The position numbers were made by a program, and so were the translations under genes. The notes beneath the pieces were generated by a model. The model had not been told where the DNA came from. It saw only the letters and a list, made by a program, of their open reading frames with translations, and ran no database searches. Source: Sorex araneus (lineage: Eukaryota > Chordata > Mammalia > Eulipotyphla > Soricidae). From it: a DNA stretch of 64,000 nucleotides. This document shows positions 31,118 to 42,690 of the stretch, piece after piece. Each line of letters opens with the position of its first letter. Positions within the stretch are counted from its first letter, which is position 1. The stretch is taken from assembly GCF_027595985.1 (NCBI RefSeq), contig NC_073307.1, positions 48,276,509-48,340,508 on the forward strand, written 5' to 3'.

Positions 31118-31640
31118 GATTAGTTGTAGAGCTGTGGAGATGTTTATATGCTGGAGGGCACTAGGTGTTGGTGGGGCATTGGGCCTCCTAGCAGGGTGAG
31201 GACTTGGCCTGCCCTTATCCCAAGGTGGGTCCAGGGATAAGAGCCTGGAGACTCAGCCTACCCGGTATGATTCAGCAGTAGTGAAATTAGTGCTGGAGCT
31301 GTGAAGTTGGCCCACTTATATGCTGAGGGTATAAGGCATGGGTGTCGTCTTCTTAAGTCTTTACGGGGTACATGGGTAAAGGTGTTGTCTTCTATAATTA
31401 CTTTTCATAATTACACAAGATTTCACTTCCTTACACATCCTCATCCTTGCTGGCCTTCCTGGCCAAGGATGAGGATGTGTAAGGAAGTGAAATCTTGTGA
31501 TTACGTAGAATATTAATGGGGCCCAGGCAATGAGTTTCAGAGTTTTCAGAATCTGGAAGAAAAATTAGATTACATAATAATTTAAGGAATATACTGAGTC
31601 GTGGAGGACAAAAGTTTTCTTTGGCCCATGGAGGGCAGAG
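31118..31640. other. non-coding stretch carrying a long hairpin; absent from copy A
   Basis: Unrecognised sequence of average GC with two partly repeated segments ('gagctgtggagatgtttatatgctg' and 'gagctgtgaagttggcccac'). The hairpin at 31,414-31,499 is listed separately. Confidence 0.45.
31414..31499. repeat. perfect 36-base inverted repeat, 14-base loop
   Basis: Bases 31,414-31,449 (from cacaagatttcacttcctta) are exactly the reverse complement of 31,464-31,499. The loop 'ctggccttcctggc' can add a few more pairs (tggcc/ggcca). No mismatch in 36 pairs in otherwise unrelated flanks, so it is recent or maintained. Confidence 0.98.
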
Positions 31641-32008
31641 TGCTTAAAGAGAACAAGAAACTAATTGCCATGACAAGCTTTTGTTTCTTTCAAGTTCTGT
31701 TGAGTTTGATACAAAAGAAAGTGTTAATTCCTGTTCCAGCTGACATCCTGAAACCAGACATGAGAGCTGCTCTTATCTTAAATTTTCTCTGGCTGGTATA
31801 TCCAATGGTGGAAATGTGGTGTTCAGGTTTTCTACTATTATTATAGTACTATGGATATTTCCCTTTATTCCCGTAGTAGTTATTTTACATATTTTGATGA
31901 TCCTTCATTTAGTGCACATATATATGAGAGATAACTCTTGGTATATTGATCTCTCATTAATACATATATATATTTTAGAATTTAGAGGAGGAATTATTGA
32001 TGAAATCT
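31641..32008 (-). mobile_element. old L1 endonuclease-region remnant
   Basis: The antisense wording 'ctactattattatagtacta' and 'ttttacatattttgatgatc' with 'gtgcacatatatatgagag' is the usual look of decayed L1 endonuclease sequence. The left part is uncertain. It borders the point where homology to copy A resumes (32,009). Confidence 0.45.
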
Positions 32009-32328
32009 TGATCAGTTCCTAAAGAAATAGCTACTGGAGTAAAATACATAAGAAATAAGTGACCTATTCTCTTGATTTATGCGCTGAATCTGCAAGAACA
32101 TCATGAAAACAGTGTAGGGGGTGGACGTAATCTGAGAGAAAAGGTAGAAATTTCACCATATGAAAAGCTAAAAAGGGTAAAGACATTTTGACATCTCTGC
32201 ATGGAGTACTATATTTAAAATGCCTTAAAAATGTCAAATAAACAGTTACTATTAGAAAAATTACTATTTAATGTTCATAAGTTATAATTATTACTATTGA
32301 ATTGAAATTAAATACATTCTTTATTTTT

Positions 32329-32480
32329 CTTTTTGTTTTTTGGCCACACCTAGCTGTACTCAGGGCTTACTTCTAGCTCAGTGCTCAAGGATCACTCCTA
32401 AAGAGACTTGGAGTACCATTTGGGGTGCCAGGGATTGAACCTGGGCTGACATCATTTAAGGCAAATCTCTCCAGTCCCAT
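32329..32480 (-). mobile_element. old SINE, copy B counterpart of 5,698-5,850
   Basis: Same landmarks and same truncated head as the copy A element, with scattered differences. Confidence 0.75.
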
Positions 32481-32499
32481 TCTACATTATTTTAATCAC

Positions 32500-32690
32500 T
32501 GTATCACTGTCATTCTGTTGTTCATTGATTTGCTTGAGTGGGCGCCAGTAACGTCTTCATTTGTCCCTGTCGTGTGCTAGTGTAGCCTGATATGTCTGCT
32601 CATTCCAGGAACACGAGGAGCACCGTTGTTGTTACTGTTTTTGGCATATCAAATGCATGACGGGAATTTTCCAGGCTCTATCATGTGGGG
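32500..32690 (-). mobile_element. SINE variant, copy B counterpart of 5,862-6,060
   Basis: Contains the same extra segment 'tgtccctgtcgtgtgctagt', showing the variant predates the duplication. Confidence 0.7.
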
Positions 32691-33115
32691 AAAAAATAAG
32701 AATAAAGAGGTCCAGGAAAAGTTGTGTTACTCTCTTCCAGGAGCTTTGTTTTATAGTCTCTGGATCTTGGCCGTTGATGAGATTACATGGCGCCGGGGAG
32801 GAGTTTGTGGGTGTGACTTCCAAGCTACTGGAGAACTGGGGATCTGGGTGGAGGAGGCCCAGTCCCAATCTGAGCAGGCTTGGAGATCTCAGCCACGGGT
32901 TCCACATACCTGGGTTCCTCTGTCAGTTCCTTCATGGGTGAATGTTGTCCGAGTGTGTGGAGAGTCGCTTTGAGCATGGCTGTGGCTGGGTTCTGTAGGT
33001 TTTTTGGCTGCCAGGGCTCTGCTTGGGGTGGGGAGGGAAGCTCAACCTGCGTCCCTCCAAGAGGGCCCTAGTGAAGACAGCCGGGTGTTGGGGCAGGAGA
33101 TTCTGCTATTTTAAT
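32691..33115 (+). repeat. unnamed dispersed repeat, copy B counterpart of 6,061-6,480
   Basis: Core 'ctctcttccaggagctttg' and 'tctctggatcttggccgtt' retained; no coding potential conserved with copy A. Confidence 0.5.
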
Positions 33116-33307
33116 AATACAAATTAAAATTTTGGGATTACCAGTAACTAAATTAGCTTTAAATTATATGGTGGTTTTCTTATTTACAAAACCAGTTTAA
33201 CAATGTATTGTATATGTTTCTTGGTAGAATCAGTTGGACCTGACATCCAAGTATGAAAGACCTGTAGTATGTGCCGGCCTCAACATGGGCAGCAACAAAA
33301 AGTTTGG

Positions 33308-33495
33308 TTCAATTTTATTTTATTTTTTGTTCTGGAGCCATGACTGTCTGTGCTCAGAGCCTACTCCTTATCCTTCATTCAGGGATCGCTCCTCATGTAT
33401 TTGGAGGAGTATAAGATATTTCAGGGATAGAACCCAAGTCAGCTGCATGCAAGACAAGTTCTTTATCTTCTGTACTTTTTCTCAAGCATCCTGGG
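33308..33495 (-). mobile_element. old SINE, copy B counterpart of 6,686-6,860
   Basis: Same antisense landmarks. It retains 'tgtactttttctcaagcatc', where copy A lost about 11 bases. Confidence 0.7.
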
Positions 33496-33841
33496 TTCAA
33501 TTTTCTGATTCATCCATCCATTATGTGCCTTTAGAGTAATGAGTCTTGGTCATTAATGTTAAGCAAAAACTTTGAAATAGAGAAATTAAAATTTTTTTTT
33601 ATTTTATTGAATCACTGTGAGATAGTTACAAGAAATAGAGAAATTTAATTCCTTCTTTTTACATAAGTTCTGAGTGTTTTTGTAACTGGTTATTATTTCT
33701 TTGGTAAATATTTATTTATGTGAAACTCTGTATGTGCATTATTGTTTCAGTTATGAAGAATTTTCTAACTTCTTCATCTGTGAAATCTTGTGCACCATAA
33801 AATTTAAATGATTACCTGACCAAAGTATTCTTGTTTAGATG

Positions 33842-35386
33842 TTTATTTCAGTCACTGTATGGGTTTTATTAGAAATAAATGCCATCAATTTTGTGGGAGA
33901 TTTTTAGGTAAAATATAGCTGTGCTCTCGCTACTCTAAGAATAGCATATATTAGAGTAATCTGAGTAGTATATTTTAATAGAGTATCTCTAGTAGTATAT
34001 CTGAGTAGTATATACTATGGTGTATATAGGTAGAGTCAATCTAATAGTACTATCTATTATACTGTATACTACCTACTATCTATACTAATACTATATACTG
34101 TCTAATAGTATATACAACCTAATAGTATATACTAAAATGAATTTTGTCATTTTAATTATGAAATTCCTTGGTGTTTTTCTCTTTGGTTTTATTATTTCTG
34201 GAACTCTTTAAACTTTCATTATCTGAAATATTAACTGATCTTTGGATTGGTGAAGTTACTCCATAGTCTTTCATATCTCCTCAGACTTTATAATTTGGAC
34301 GTTTATTTCTCTGTAGGCTTTCCCTAAATTAATTTTTATTTTTGAAATGTTTTTATTGTTTCTTTTGTTGCTTCTTATTTTTCTATCATGTTGATTAGTT
34401 CCTCAGCTTCATCATTCTCTTTATTACTTTTATTTATGTACTTATTTATATATTTTAGTTGTCTTACTATGCTTCTTTGGAATGATTGCTGACCAAAATT
34501 GTCTCATTTTTTGTCTTTTCTTGTTGTTCTACTGTTTTCTCAGTGAACCACTATCGCACATAAATCCTCATCTGGGTGATTAGAGAGGTAAGGTGTGTTT
34601 ACATTCTTCCAAGGCATTTGTGATTGTTATTCTAGAAAATATGTTTCTTCATTATAGTTGGTGCTATATCAACACTAGTGTGTTACACTGGACTCTTTCC
34701 CTGGTTTAGAGGTTGAGCAGAGGTTTCTGGGTATACCTGAGAGATGATGGCGCAGTACTCTCATAAGTCCTTCAGCACGCTGCCTCTTGGAGTCATTATC
34801 TGGAGACTAACAAAGCATGATTGTTGGTGTTCCAGCTTCTGGACTTCCTTCCCAGGTAGAGAGTGCAGGACATAAGTTATTGTGGGCTACACGTGGGCCA
34901 GACAGGATAGGCTGGATAAAGATATAGAATATTATCTGTCTGTTATGATTTATTAGTGTTAAACCCATTAGTAGCATTATGAAATCAATATAAACAGTTC
35001 TTTTTTATATTATAAAGCTAAAAATAATATTTATTATTATGTTTGTTAAATATTTTCCTCCTGAGCTCTGGTAATGAATATTCTGCATTCCATTGTGTTA
35101 TAGAGAAGTGCAGGACAACTGAATGGAAAAGAAGATATTTATTGAAAGATCTTTATGAACAGAATTTAAATTGAGACAAATTGAGATAAGTTCAAGTAGT
35201 GAATTTGAGAGGTCTGATTTTATGCCAAATGCATTGAGATGATGTAATAGTTTATGTATTTATAGTAGCTTTTTCCAGTAATCTTATACTTATTCATGAG
35301 GGAGGATTAATTGAAGTACATATAATGAATGTACATTGTATGTACAGAAAACAGGGGAGAATCATCATGAAGAATTTTTTTGTCTG
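33842..35386. other. 1.55-kb segment present only in copy B
   Basis: Copy A passes directly from the base matching 33,841 to the base matching 35,387 with only a 2-base overlap (tg). There is no tail or flanking duplication, so this is more likely a deletion in A than an insertion in B. Bases 33,940-34,140 are AT-rich with repeats and inversions of 'agtatatact'. The rest is T-rich, possibly old antisense L1, without a confident match. Confidence 0.6.
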
Positions 35387-35576
35387 GTAGTGACATGGAT
35401 GTGAGTAAAGATCAAGAAGAATACACACTGCAGTCTCCAACTGGCTATCACTACAGTTAGGAGCACTTGTCAGTGGAAAGTTGACCTCAAATTCCATTTC
35501 ACCGTTATCAGCTAAATGAGTCTAGTGACACGGCTCTGGGAAGAGATGTCAGGCATCTCTAAAGTATAGGTTATAG

Positions 35577-35850
35577 GCCAGCCTATAGCACAGCGGGTAG
35601 TGCATTTGCCTTGCACGTGGCCAACCCGGGTTCAGTTCCTCTGTCCCTCTCAGAGAGCTCGGCAAGCTACCGAGAGTATCCCGCCCTCACAGCAGAGCCT
35701 GGCAAACTACCTGTGGCATATTCAATATGCCAAAAACAGTAACAACAAGTCTCACAATGGAGACGTTACTGGTGCCCACTTGAGCAAATCGATGAACAAT
35801 GGGACAACAGTGCTACAGTACTACAACTCAGCAGAAACTTACATTTTTTG
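35577..35850 (+). mobile_element. SINE (long-body form), copy B counterpart of 7,391-7,680
   Basis: Lacks the small internal duplication in the head seen in copy A and keeps a clean 'acccgggttcagttcct'. Confidence 0.88.
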
Positions 35851-36046
35851 AATGGAAAAGAAAAAAGGCACAGTTGCAAAAGGGTGTGAGGCTGTGATAG
35901 TTGCTGTGAATTTGATAACGCCCAATATTAAAATGATTCACAAAAAGTTCCTGCTGTGACTTATATATTTAATTTTGCACGATGATTTCAAGGTTTATGC
36001 ATATGATAGCAAGTGCCATAATTTATTTCCTTTAGGGTATCCCCTC

Positions 36047-36175
36047 CACATGGCAGAGCCTAGCAAGTTGCTTGTGGCATATTCGATATGCCAAAAACAG
36101 TAACAATTCTCACAATGGAGACATTACTGGTGCCCACTCAAGCAAATCGATGAATAACGGGATGACAGTGCTATT
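36047..36175 (+). mobile_element. SINE 3' half, copy B counterpart of 7,880-8,030
   Basis: Body-only copy ending 'gggatgacagtgctatt', as in copy A. Confidence 0.8.
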
Positions 36176-36359
36176 TAAAAACAGAATGATATCCTGTTGA
36201 AGATTTTTGTCATATTTTGGTTATCCATTTCACAATCAAAGCATATTTATTATATTCCTTCTAAATTTGGGAACTTGTGAATAATATGGTTATATGCATA
36301 AGTATGCAAAAACCTCTTTGGGTCTTTGTTTAAATTCTTCACATAGATCAAGAGTAGAA

Positions 36360-36535
36360 GGGCTGGAGCATTAGACAGAGGGTAGGGCGTTTGCCTTGCA
36401 TGCAATTGATTCAGGTTCTATCCCTGACATCCTATATGGTGCCCTGAGCCATGCCAGGAATGTTTACTGAGCTCAGGCCAGGATTAAGCCCTGAGCACTG
36501 CCAGGTTGGCCAAAAATTAAAACAAAAACAAAAAT
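36360..36535 (+). mobile_element. old SINE, copy B counterpart of 8,208-8,380
   Basis: Same degenerate head ('gggctggagcattagacag') and A-rich end. Confidence 0.8.
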
Positions 36536-36571
36536 GTAAGGAAGAAATTGTTGTCATGCCATAAAATAATT

Positions 36572-36758
36572 ATATTTTTATTATTTTATTTTAGGCTTTG
36601 GGGTCAGACCTGGTGATGTTCATGAGTTACTGCTGGCTCTGTGCTCAGGAATTACTCCTGGAGATCTTGGGGGACCATGTGGAGTGTTGGGGATTGAACC
36701 TGGGTCAGCCATGTGCAAGGCAAGCACCCTACCCACTGTACTAATTCTACAACCTCAG
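36572..36758 (-). mobile_element. old SINE, copy B counterpart of 8,417-8,603
   Basis: Antisense short form, lying just left of the old L1 fragment hit by the first young L1. Confidence 0.8.
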
Positions 36759-37302
36759 TAATTACGATATATATATTTATATATTCTGAATCACCGTGAG
36801 ATATAGTTACAAATTTTACTTTTTTATATTTTATCATTATTTTTTTAATTCTTTTATTGATTCACCATGTTTGAAAGTTACAAAGCTTTCAGGTTTAAGT
36901 CTCAGTTATACAATACTCAAACACCCATCCCTTCACCAGTGCACATATTCCACCACCAAGAATCACGATATATCTCCCTCCTCCCCACCTCCCCAGCCCC
37001 CACCCCGCATGTGTAACTGGTAAATTTCACTTTACTTTCATTTTACTTTGATTACATTCAATATTTAAACAAAAAAATTCACTATTATTGATTTGGAGTT
37101 TCTCCCCCCTAAAGTCGATCTGCTGAAATGAAAGCATTTGGTAATTTGTTTTCCATTGCTGAGAATGAAGAGATATGAGGTCAGGAGGCCGCACTAGCAG
37201 CAGCATAGTTTTGGATTTCCATATTTTAGTAGTTTAGTAACTAAGTCCAGAGAAATGTCTGCCAGGAATCGCAACAGTGTAAACTTGTACCTCTCAGCTA
37301 CT

Positions 37303-40300
37303 TTATATTCCACATATGAGTGCGATCTTTCTATATCTGTTTCTTTCTTTCTGACTCATTTCACTCAGCATGATACTTTCCATGTTGATCCATTTATATG
37401 CAAATTTCATGACTTCCTGTTTTCTGACAGCTACATAGTATTCCATTGTGTAAATATACCAGAGTTTCTTTAGCCAATCATCTGTTTTCGGGCACTCTGG
37501 TTTTTTCCATATTGTGGCTATTGTAAACAGAGCGGCAATGAACACGGAAATGCAGATGTCATCTCTACAATACCTTTTTGCCTCTCCGGGATATATTCCC
37601 AGGAGTGGTATTGCTGGGTCAAATGGGAACTCAATTTCTAACTTTTTGAGAATCGTCCATATTGTTTTCCAAAAGGGCTGAACCAGTTGTCATTCCCACC
37701 AGCAGTGAAGGAGAGTCCCTTTCTCCCCACATCCACGCCAACACCGGTTGCTTTTGTTTTTTGGGATGTGGGCCAGTCTCTGTGGTGTGAGATGATACCT
37801 CATTGTTTTTTTGATCTGCATCTCCCTGATGACTAGTGATGTTGAACATTTTCTCATGTGCCTCTGAGCCATTCGGATTTCTTCTTTGGAAAAGTTTCTG
37901 TTCATTTCATCAGCCCATTTTTTGATCGGGTTGGCAGTTTTCTTCTTGTGGAGTTCAACCAGTGCATTGTATATCCTTGTTATCAACCCTTTATCGGATG
38001 GGTACTGCATAAATATCCTTTCCCATTCTGTAGATTGTCTTTGTATTTTGGTCACTGTTTTTTTTGAGTTGCAGAAGCTTCTTAGTTTGAGATAGTCCCA
38101 TTTATTTATCTTTGTTTTCACTTGCTTGGCCAGTGGCGTGTCAGCTTTTAAGATACCTTTGGCTTCAATGTTGTGAAGTGTGCGTTCCCCTGGAGATCTC
38201 TCCAGCCCGCGGAGAGAGAACAGTTGAAAGCCCTCCTAATTGGGTGGATTCTATGAGCGGTCCCGATCTGAAAATAAAACTGGTGAGGTTAGTAAACAGG
38301 GGGCTCAAGACGATACGTGCCGATCAAGAGCGTCTTTATTGGCAGCCATGCTGGTTTTATACCTTTCTTAGCAGGGGGTTGGTACATGAGTTGTCAATCA
38401 TCAGGGAGGTGTCTTCTCAGACCAAATAAGAAAAAGTTCGGGGTGTTATTTGGTGGGCTTACAACATTCTCCAAGAGTAGGTTGAGAAATAGTGGGGAGG
38501 GGAAGACAAGGGTTTATCTGGCAAGAGCATCTGTCAGGAGGAATGCACAAGGCTTTTAGTGTAGAGGAAGGCATTCTACTTTACGGGCTTTTTGGGGTCT
38601 CGTGGTTAACTGCCCTGGGCTACTTTTACTTCTTGAGTTTAGCTATTTCCTTTGTCACAAGGGCACCTGTGCCTCAGGTTATGCAAAAGCCGGTAATGGA
38701 ATTTTCCGGTTTGTCCAGGGTAAAGGTTTCGGGGTCCTCTTTTGTTCAGGGTCCTGAACAGTTCCCAACAGTGGAGGGTTTTGCCGACCTTATCTTCAAT
38801 GTACCTTAGGGATTCTGGTCTGATGTTGAGGTCTTTAATCCATTTTGATCTGATTTTTGTACACGGTGATAGATGGAGGTCTAAGCCCATTTTTTTGCAT
38901 GTAGCTGTCCAGTTTTGCCAGCACAGTTTGTTAAACATGCTTTCCTTGCTCCACTTCACGTTTCTTGCTCCCTTATCAAAGATTAGATGATCATATATTT
39001 GGGGGTGTATGTCAGAGTATTCAACCCTGTTCCATTGTTCTGCAGCTCTGCCTTTGTTCCAGTACCATGCTGTTTAATGACTACCGCATTGTGGTAGAGT
39101 TGGAAGTTGGGGAGTTGATTCCTCCCATTTTCTTTTTTCCAAGGATTGCTTTAGCTATTCGTGGGGGCTTATTGTTCCATATGAATTTCAGGAGCGCTTG
39201 CTCCATTTCTTTGAAGAATGTCAAGGGTATCCCTATAGGGATCGCATTGAGTTTGTACAATGCTTTGGGGAGAATTGCCATTTTGACAATATTAATTCTT
39301 CCAATCCATGAGCAGGGGATGTCTTTCCATTTCCTCGTGTCCTCTTTTATTTCCTGAAGTAGTGTTTTATAGTTTTCATTATACAAGTCCTTTACCTCCT
39401 TTGTTAAGCTGATTCCGAGGTACTTGATTTTTTGAGGCGCAATTGTGAACGGGATTGCTTTTCTCAGATCACTTTCTTCTCTCTCATTATTTGCATATAG
39501 GAAAGCCATGGACTTTTGGGTATTGATTCTATAGCCTACAACTTTACTATATGACTCTATTGTTTCTAGGAGTTTCTTGGTAGAGGTTTTAGGGTTCTCT
39601 AAGTATAGTATCATATCATCTGCGAATAGTGAGAGCTTGATTTCTTCCTTTCCTACCTGAATGCCCTTAATATCTTTTTCTTGCCTAATCGCTATTGCAA
39701 GTACTTCCAGTACTATATTGAACAGAAGTGGAGAGAGTGGGCATCCTTGTCTCATCCCTGTTCTCAGAGGGAAGGCTCTTAGTTTTTCCCCATTGAGGAC
39801 AATGCTTGCCATAGGCTTGTGATAAATGGCTTTGACTATATTGAGGAAGGTCCCTTCTATACCCATTTTGGCAAATGTTTTCATCATAAACGGATGCTGG
39901 ATCTTGTCAAATGCTTTGTCTGCATCTATTGATATGATTATATGATTTTTATCTTTCCTTTTGTTGATATGATGGATTATGTTGATTGATTTCCGGATGT
40001 TAAACCATCCTTGCATCCCCGGGATGAATCCCACTTGGTCGTGGTGTATGATCTTTTTGATGAGTTGTTGAATTCTATTTGCTAATATTTTGTTGAAGAT
40101 CCTCGCATCTGTGTTCATCAGGGATATTGGCCTGTAGTTTTCTTTTTTTGTGGTGTCTTTGTTTGTTTTTGGTATTAGGGAGATATGAGCCTCATAGAAA
40201 CTGTTTGGGAGGGTTTCTGTTTCTTCAATTTCCTGGAAAAGCTTGAGAAGGACTGGCAAAAGGTCCTCTTTAAATGTTTGGAAGAACTCGCTAGTGAATC

Positions 40301-41717
40301 CGTCTGGACCAGAGCTTTTGTTTTTGGGAAGACTTTTGATTACCATTTCAATTTCCTTGATGTTATTTGGACTATTCAGGTACTCCAGGTCTTCTTGGTT
40401 CAGCCTTGGGAGATTATAGGAGTCAAGGAATTTATCCATTTCTTCTAGGTTCTCTTGTTTCGTGGCATAGACATTTTCAAAGTAGTCTCTGATGATCTTT
40501 TGAATTTCACTGGTTTCTGTTGTGATGTCCCCCTTTTCATTTCTGATTCAGCTTATAAGGATTCTCTCTCTCTCTTTCTTTGTGAGTCTTGCTAGTGGTT
40601 TATCAATCTTGTTTATTTTCTCGAAGAACCAGCTCTTGGTTTCATTGATCTTTCGGATTGTCTTTTGGGTTTCCATGTCGTTAATTTCTGCTCTAAGTTT
40701 TATTATCTCTTTCCTTCTGCCTGGTTTGGGATCCTTTTGTTGGTCTTTTTCTAAGGTCTTGAGCTGTGAAGTCAAGTTATTTATGTGGGCCCTTTCTTCC
40801 TTCCTGAGATATGCTTGCAGAGCTATAAATTTTCCCCTTAAAACGGCTTTAGCTGCGTCCCACAGGTTCTGGGAGCTCGTGTCTACATTCTCATTTGTTT
40901 CTAGGTACCTTTTGATTTCTTCCTTGATTTCCTTCCTGACCCACTCATTGTTCAATATCGAGCTATTTAATTTCCAGGTGTTTGATTTGGTTTTCTGCAT
41001 CTGTCCACGATTAAGTTTTATCTTCAGTGCATCATGGTCTGAAAAGATAGCTGGTACAATGTTTATCTTGTTGATTCTGTTGAGGTATGCTGTGTGGCCC
41101 AGCACATGGTCTATTCTGTAAAATGTTCCATGTGCACTGGAAAGGAATGTGTATTCCTTTTTGGGGGGATATAAAGCCCTGTATAGATCTATTAGCCCTC
41201 TCTCTTCTATTTCTTCCTTCAAAGCCAGTATTTCCTTGGTGAGTTTTAATCTTCTTGATCTGTCCAGAGGAGACAGTGCGGTGTTGAAGTTTCCAACTAC
41301 TATTGTGTTGCTCGAGATGTCCTTCTTAAGGTCTCTTAGCAGCTGTTGTAGGTATTTAGCTGGTCCCTCATTGGGTGCGTAGACATTTAGGAGTGTGATT
41401 TCTTCCTGATGTACACATCCCGTGATTAATAAAAAGTGGCCTTCACTATCCCTCCTAATCTTTTTCAACCTGAAGTCTATGTTGTCCGATACTAGTAAAG
41501 CCACCCCAGCTTTCTTGAGGGAGTTGTTTGCTTGCAGGATTGTTTTCCATCCTTTGACTTTGAGTCTGTGTTTGTTCTGGCTATTCAGATGTGTTTCTTG
41601 CAGGCAGCAGAAGGTTGGGTTCAGTCTTTGAATCCATTTTACCAGTCTGTGTCTCTTAATTGGTGAATTCAAACCATTGACATTAAGGGAGATTATTGTT
41701 ATGGGATTTTGTGCCAT
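37303..41717 (-). pseudogene. L1-1 ORF2 (endonuclease-reverse transcriptase), broken
   Basis: The endonuclease runs from ATG 41,717 to TGA at 40,548-40,550 (389 codons): catalytic Asn14 (LNVNG), Glu41 (LQETH) and SDH are present, but the GDFN aspartate is changed to GNFN, which should impair nicking. The RT resumes in the same frame after the TGA, with GCPLSPLLF and FADD, and runs to 39,081, where a missing T shifts the frame. The C-terminal part is split by an LTR (38,169-38,770). The final stop is at 37,303-37,305. Confidence 0.93.
38169..38770 (-). mobile_element. solo LTR of an endogenous retrovirus, nested in L1-1
   Basis: 602 bases bounded by TGTTGTGAA...TTCCCAACA, a near-perfect TG...CA inverted terminal pair. 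On the minus strand it has a TATA-like 'ggtataaaacc' (38,363-38,353) and AATAAA (38,340-38,335). Comparison with L1-2 (about 45,580) shows about four L1 bases missing at the site and no target duplication, unusual for a clean integration. No internal viral genes remain. Class uncertain. Confidence 0.8.
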
Positions 41718-41943
41718 CTTTGTTCAAGGGTTTGTTGTGCTTGCAGGGGTTGTTCTTGTCTTACAATAGCCCCTTTAGTGCTTCTTTTAGGTTTGGTTTT
41801 GAGTCTATGAAGTTCCTGAACTGTTGTTTATCCCCAAAGTAGTGTATGATTCCTTCTAGTTTGAATGAGAGTTTAGCCGGATAAAGTATTTTTGGTGAAG
41901 CATTGATTTCATTGAGTTTTTTCACTATATCCCACCATTGCCT

Positions 41944-42690
41944 TCAAGCTTGGAGAGTTTCCTCTGATAGATCTGCTGTGAGTCTAAGGGGTGCTCCTTT
42001 GTATGCAATTTCCTTCTTGGATCTTGCTGCTTGCAGTATTGTGTCTCTCTGGATGATGTCCGTCTTTGTAACTATGATATGTTTTGGAGTTTTTCTGTTA
42101 GGATCTCTTTTAGCTGTAACCCTTCGGGCACCTTGAATCTGGATGCCTGCATTGTCCAGCTGTGGGAAGTTTTCCGCAATGATTTCTTTGACTGTGTCTT
42201 TTTCGTTGGGGTTGGTTCCCTGTGGTTCTGGTAGTACAATGATTCTAATGTTGTTCCTCTTGAAATCATCCCCTAGGACTCTGATTCTGGCTAGAGCTAT
42301 TTTGAGGTCTCTTGCCATGGTTTATTGTTGCCTGTAGGCCTCTTGCAGCTCATCTTCAAGCATACTGATTCAGTCTTCGGCTGCAGTCATCCTATTGTTA
42401 AGGGAAACCAGAGAGTTTTTGATTTCATGTACGGAATCCTTCATTTCTTTTTGAAGGTTTTTTATTTCTGCTCTCATTTCTTCCCGTATTTTGTCGGCTG
42501 TCTGTTGTATTGTTTCTGCCAGGTCTTCCTTGAAGTTGTCCATCTTTGCATTAAGTTTATTGAATATGTTGAGGATTTCAACTCTGAGTTCTTTATCAGA
42601 GAGGTCAAGTTTGTAGGAAATGCCCATTGAGGTTTGCGGACTCCTTTGATCGTCCTCTGCTTGCAATGGGGATTTTCGCTGTTTCTTCAT
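41944..42690 (-). pseudogene. L1-1 ORF1 (RNA-binding protein), broken
   Basis: Begins [10 protein letters not shown] like the intact ORF1 of L1-2. At least two nonsense changes are visible: after NRMTAAED (at 42,370) and after EETLQA (at 41,944). Both replace an Arg codon of the intact copy, consistent with CGA to TGA decay at CpG. The coiled coil, RRM-like and C-terminal parts are otherwise recognisable. Confidence 0.9.

Noticed and set aside
40522-41121. Plus-strand ORFs of up to about 200 codons across the two young L1s
   Set aside because: Antisense shadows of ORF1 and ORF2, which show the known L1 motifs on the minus strand.
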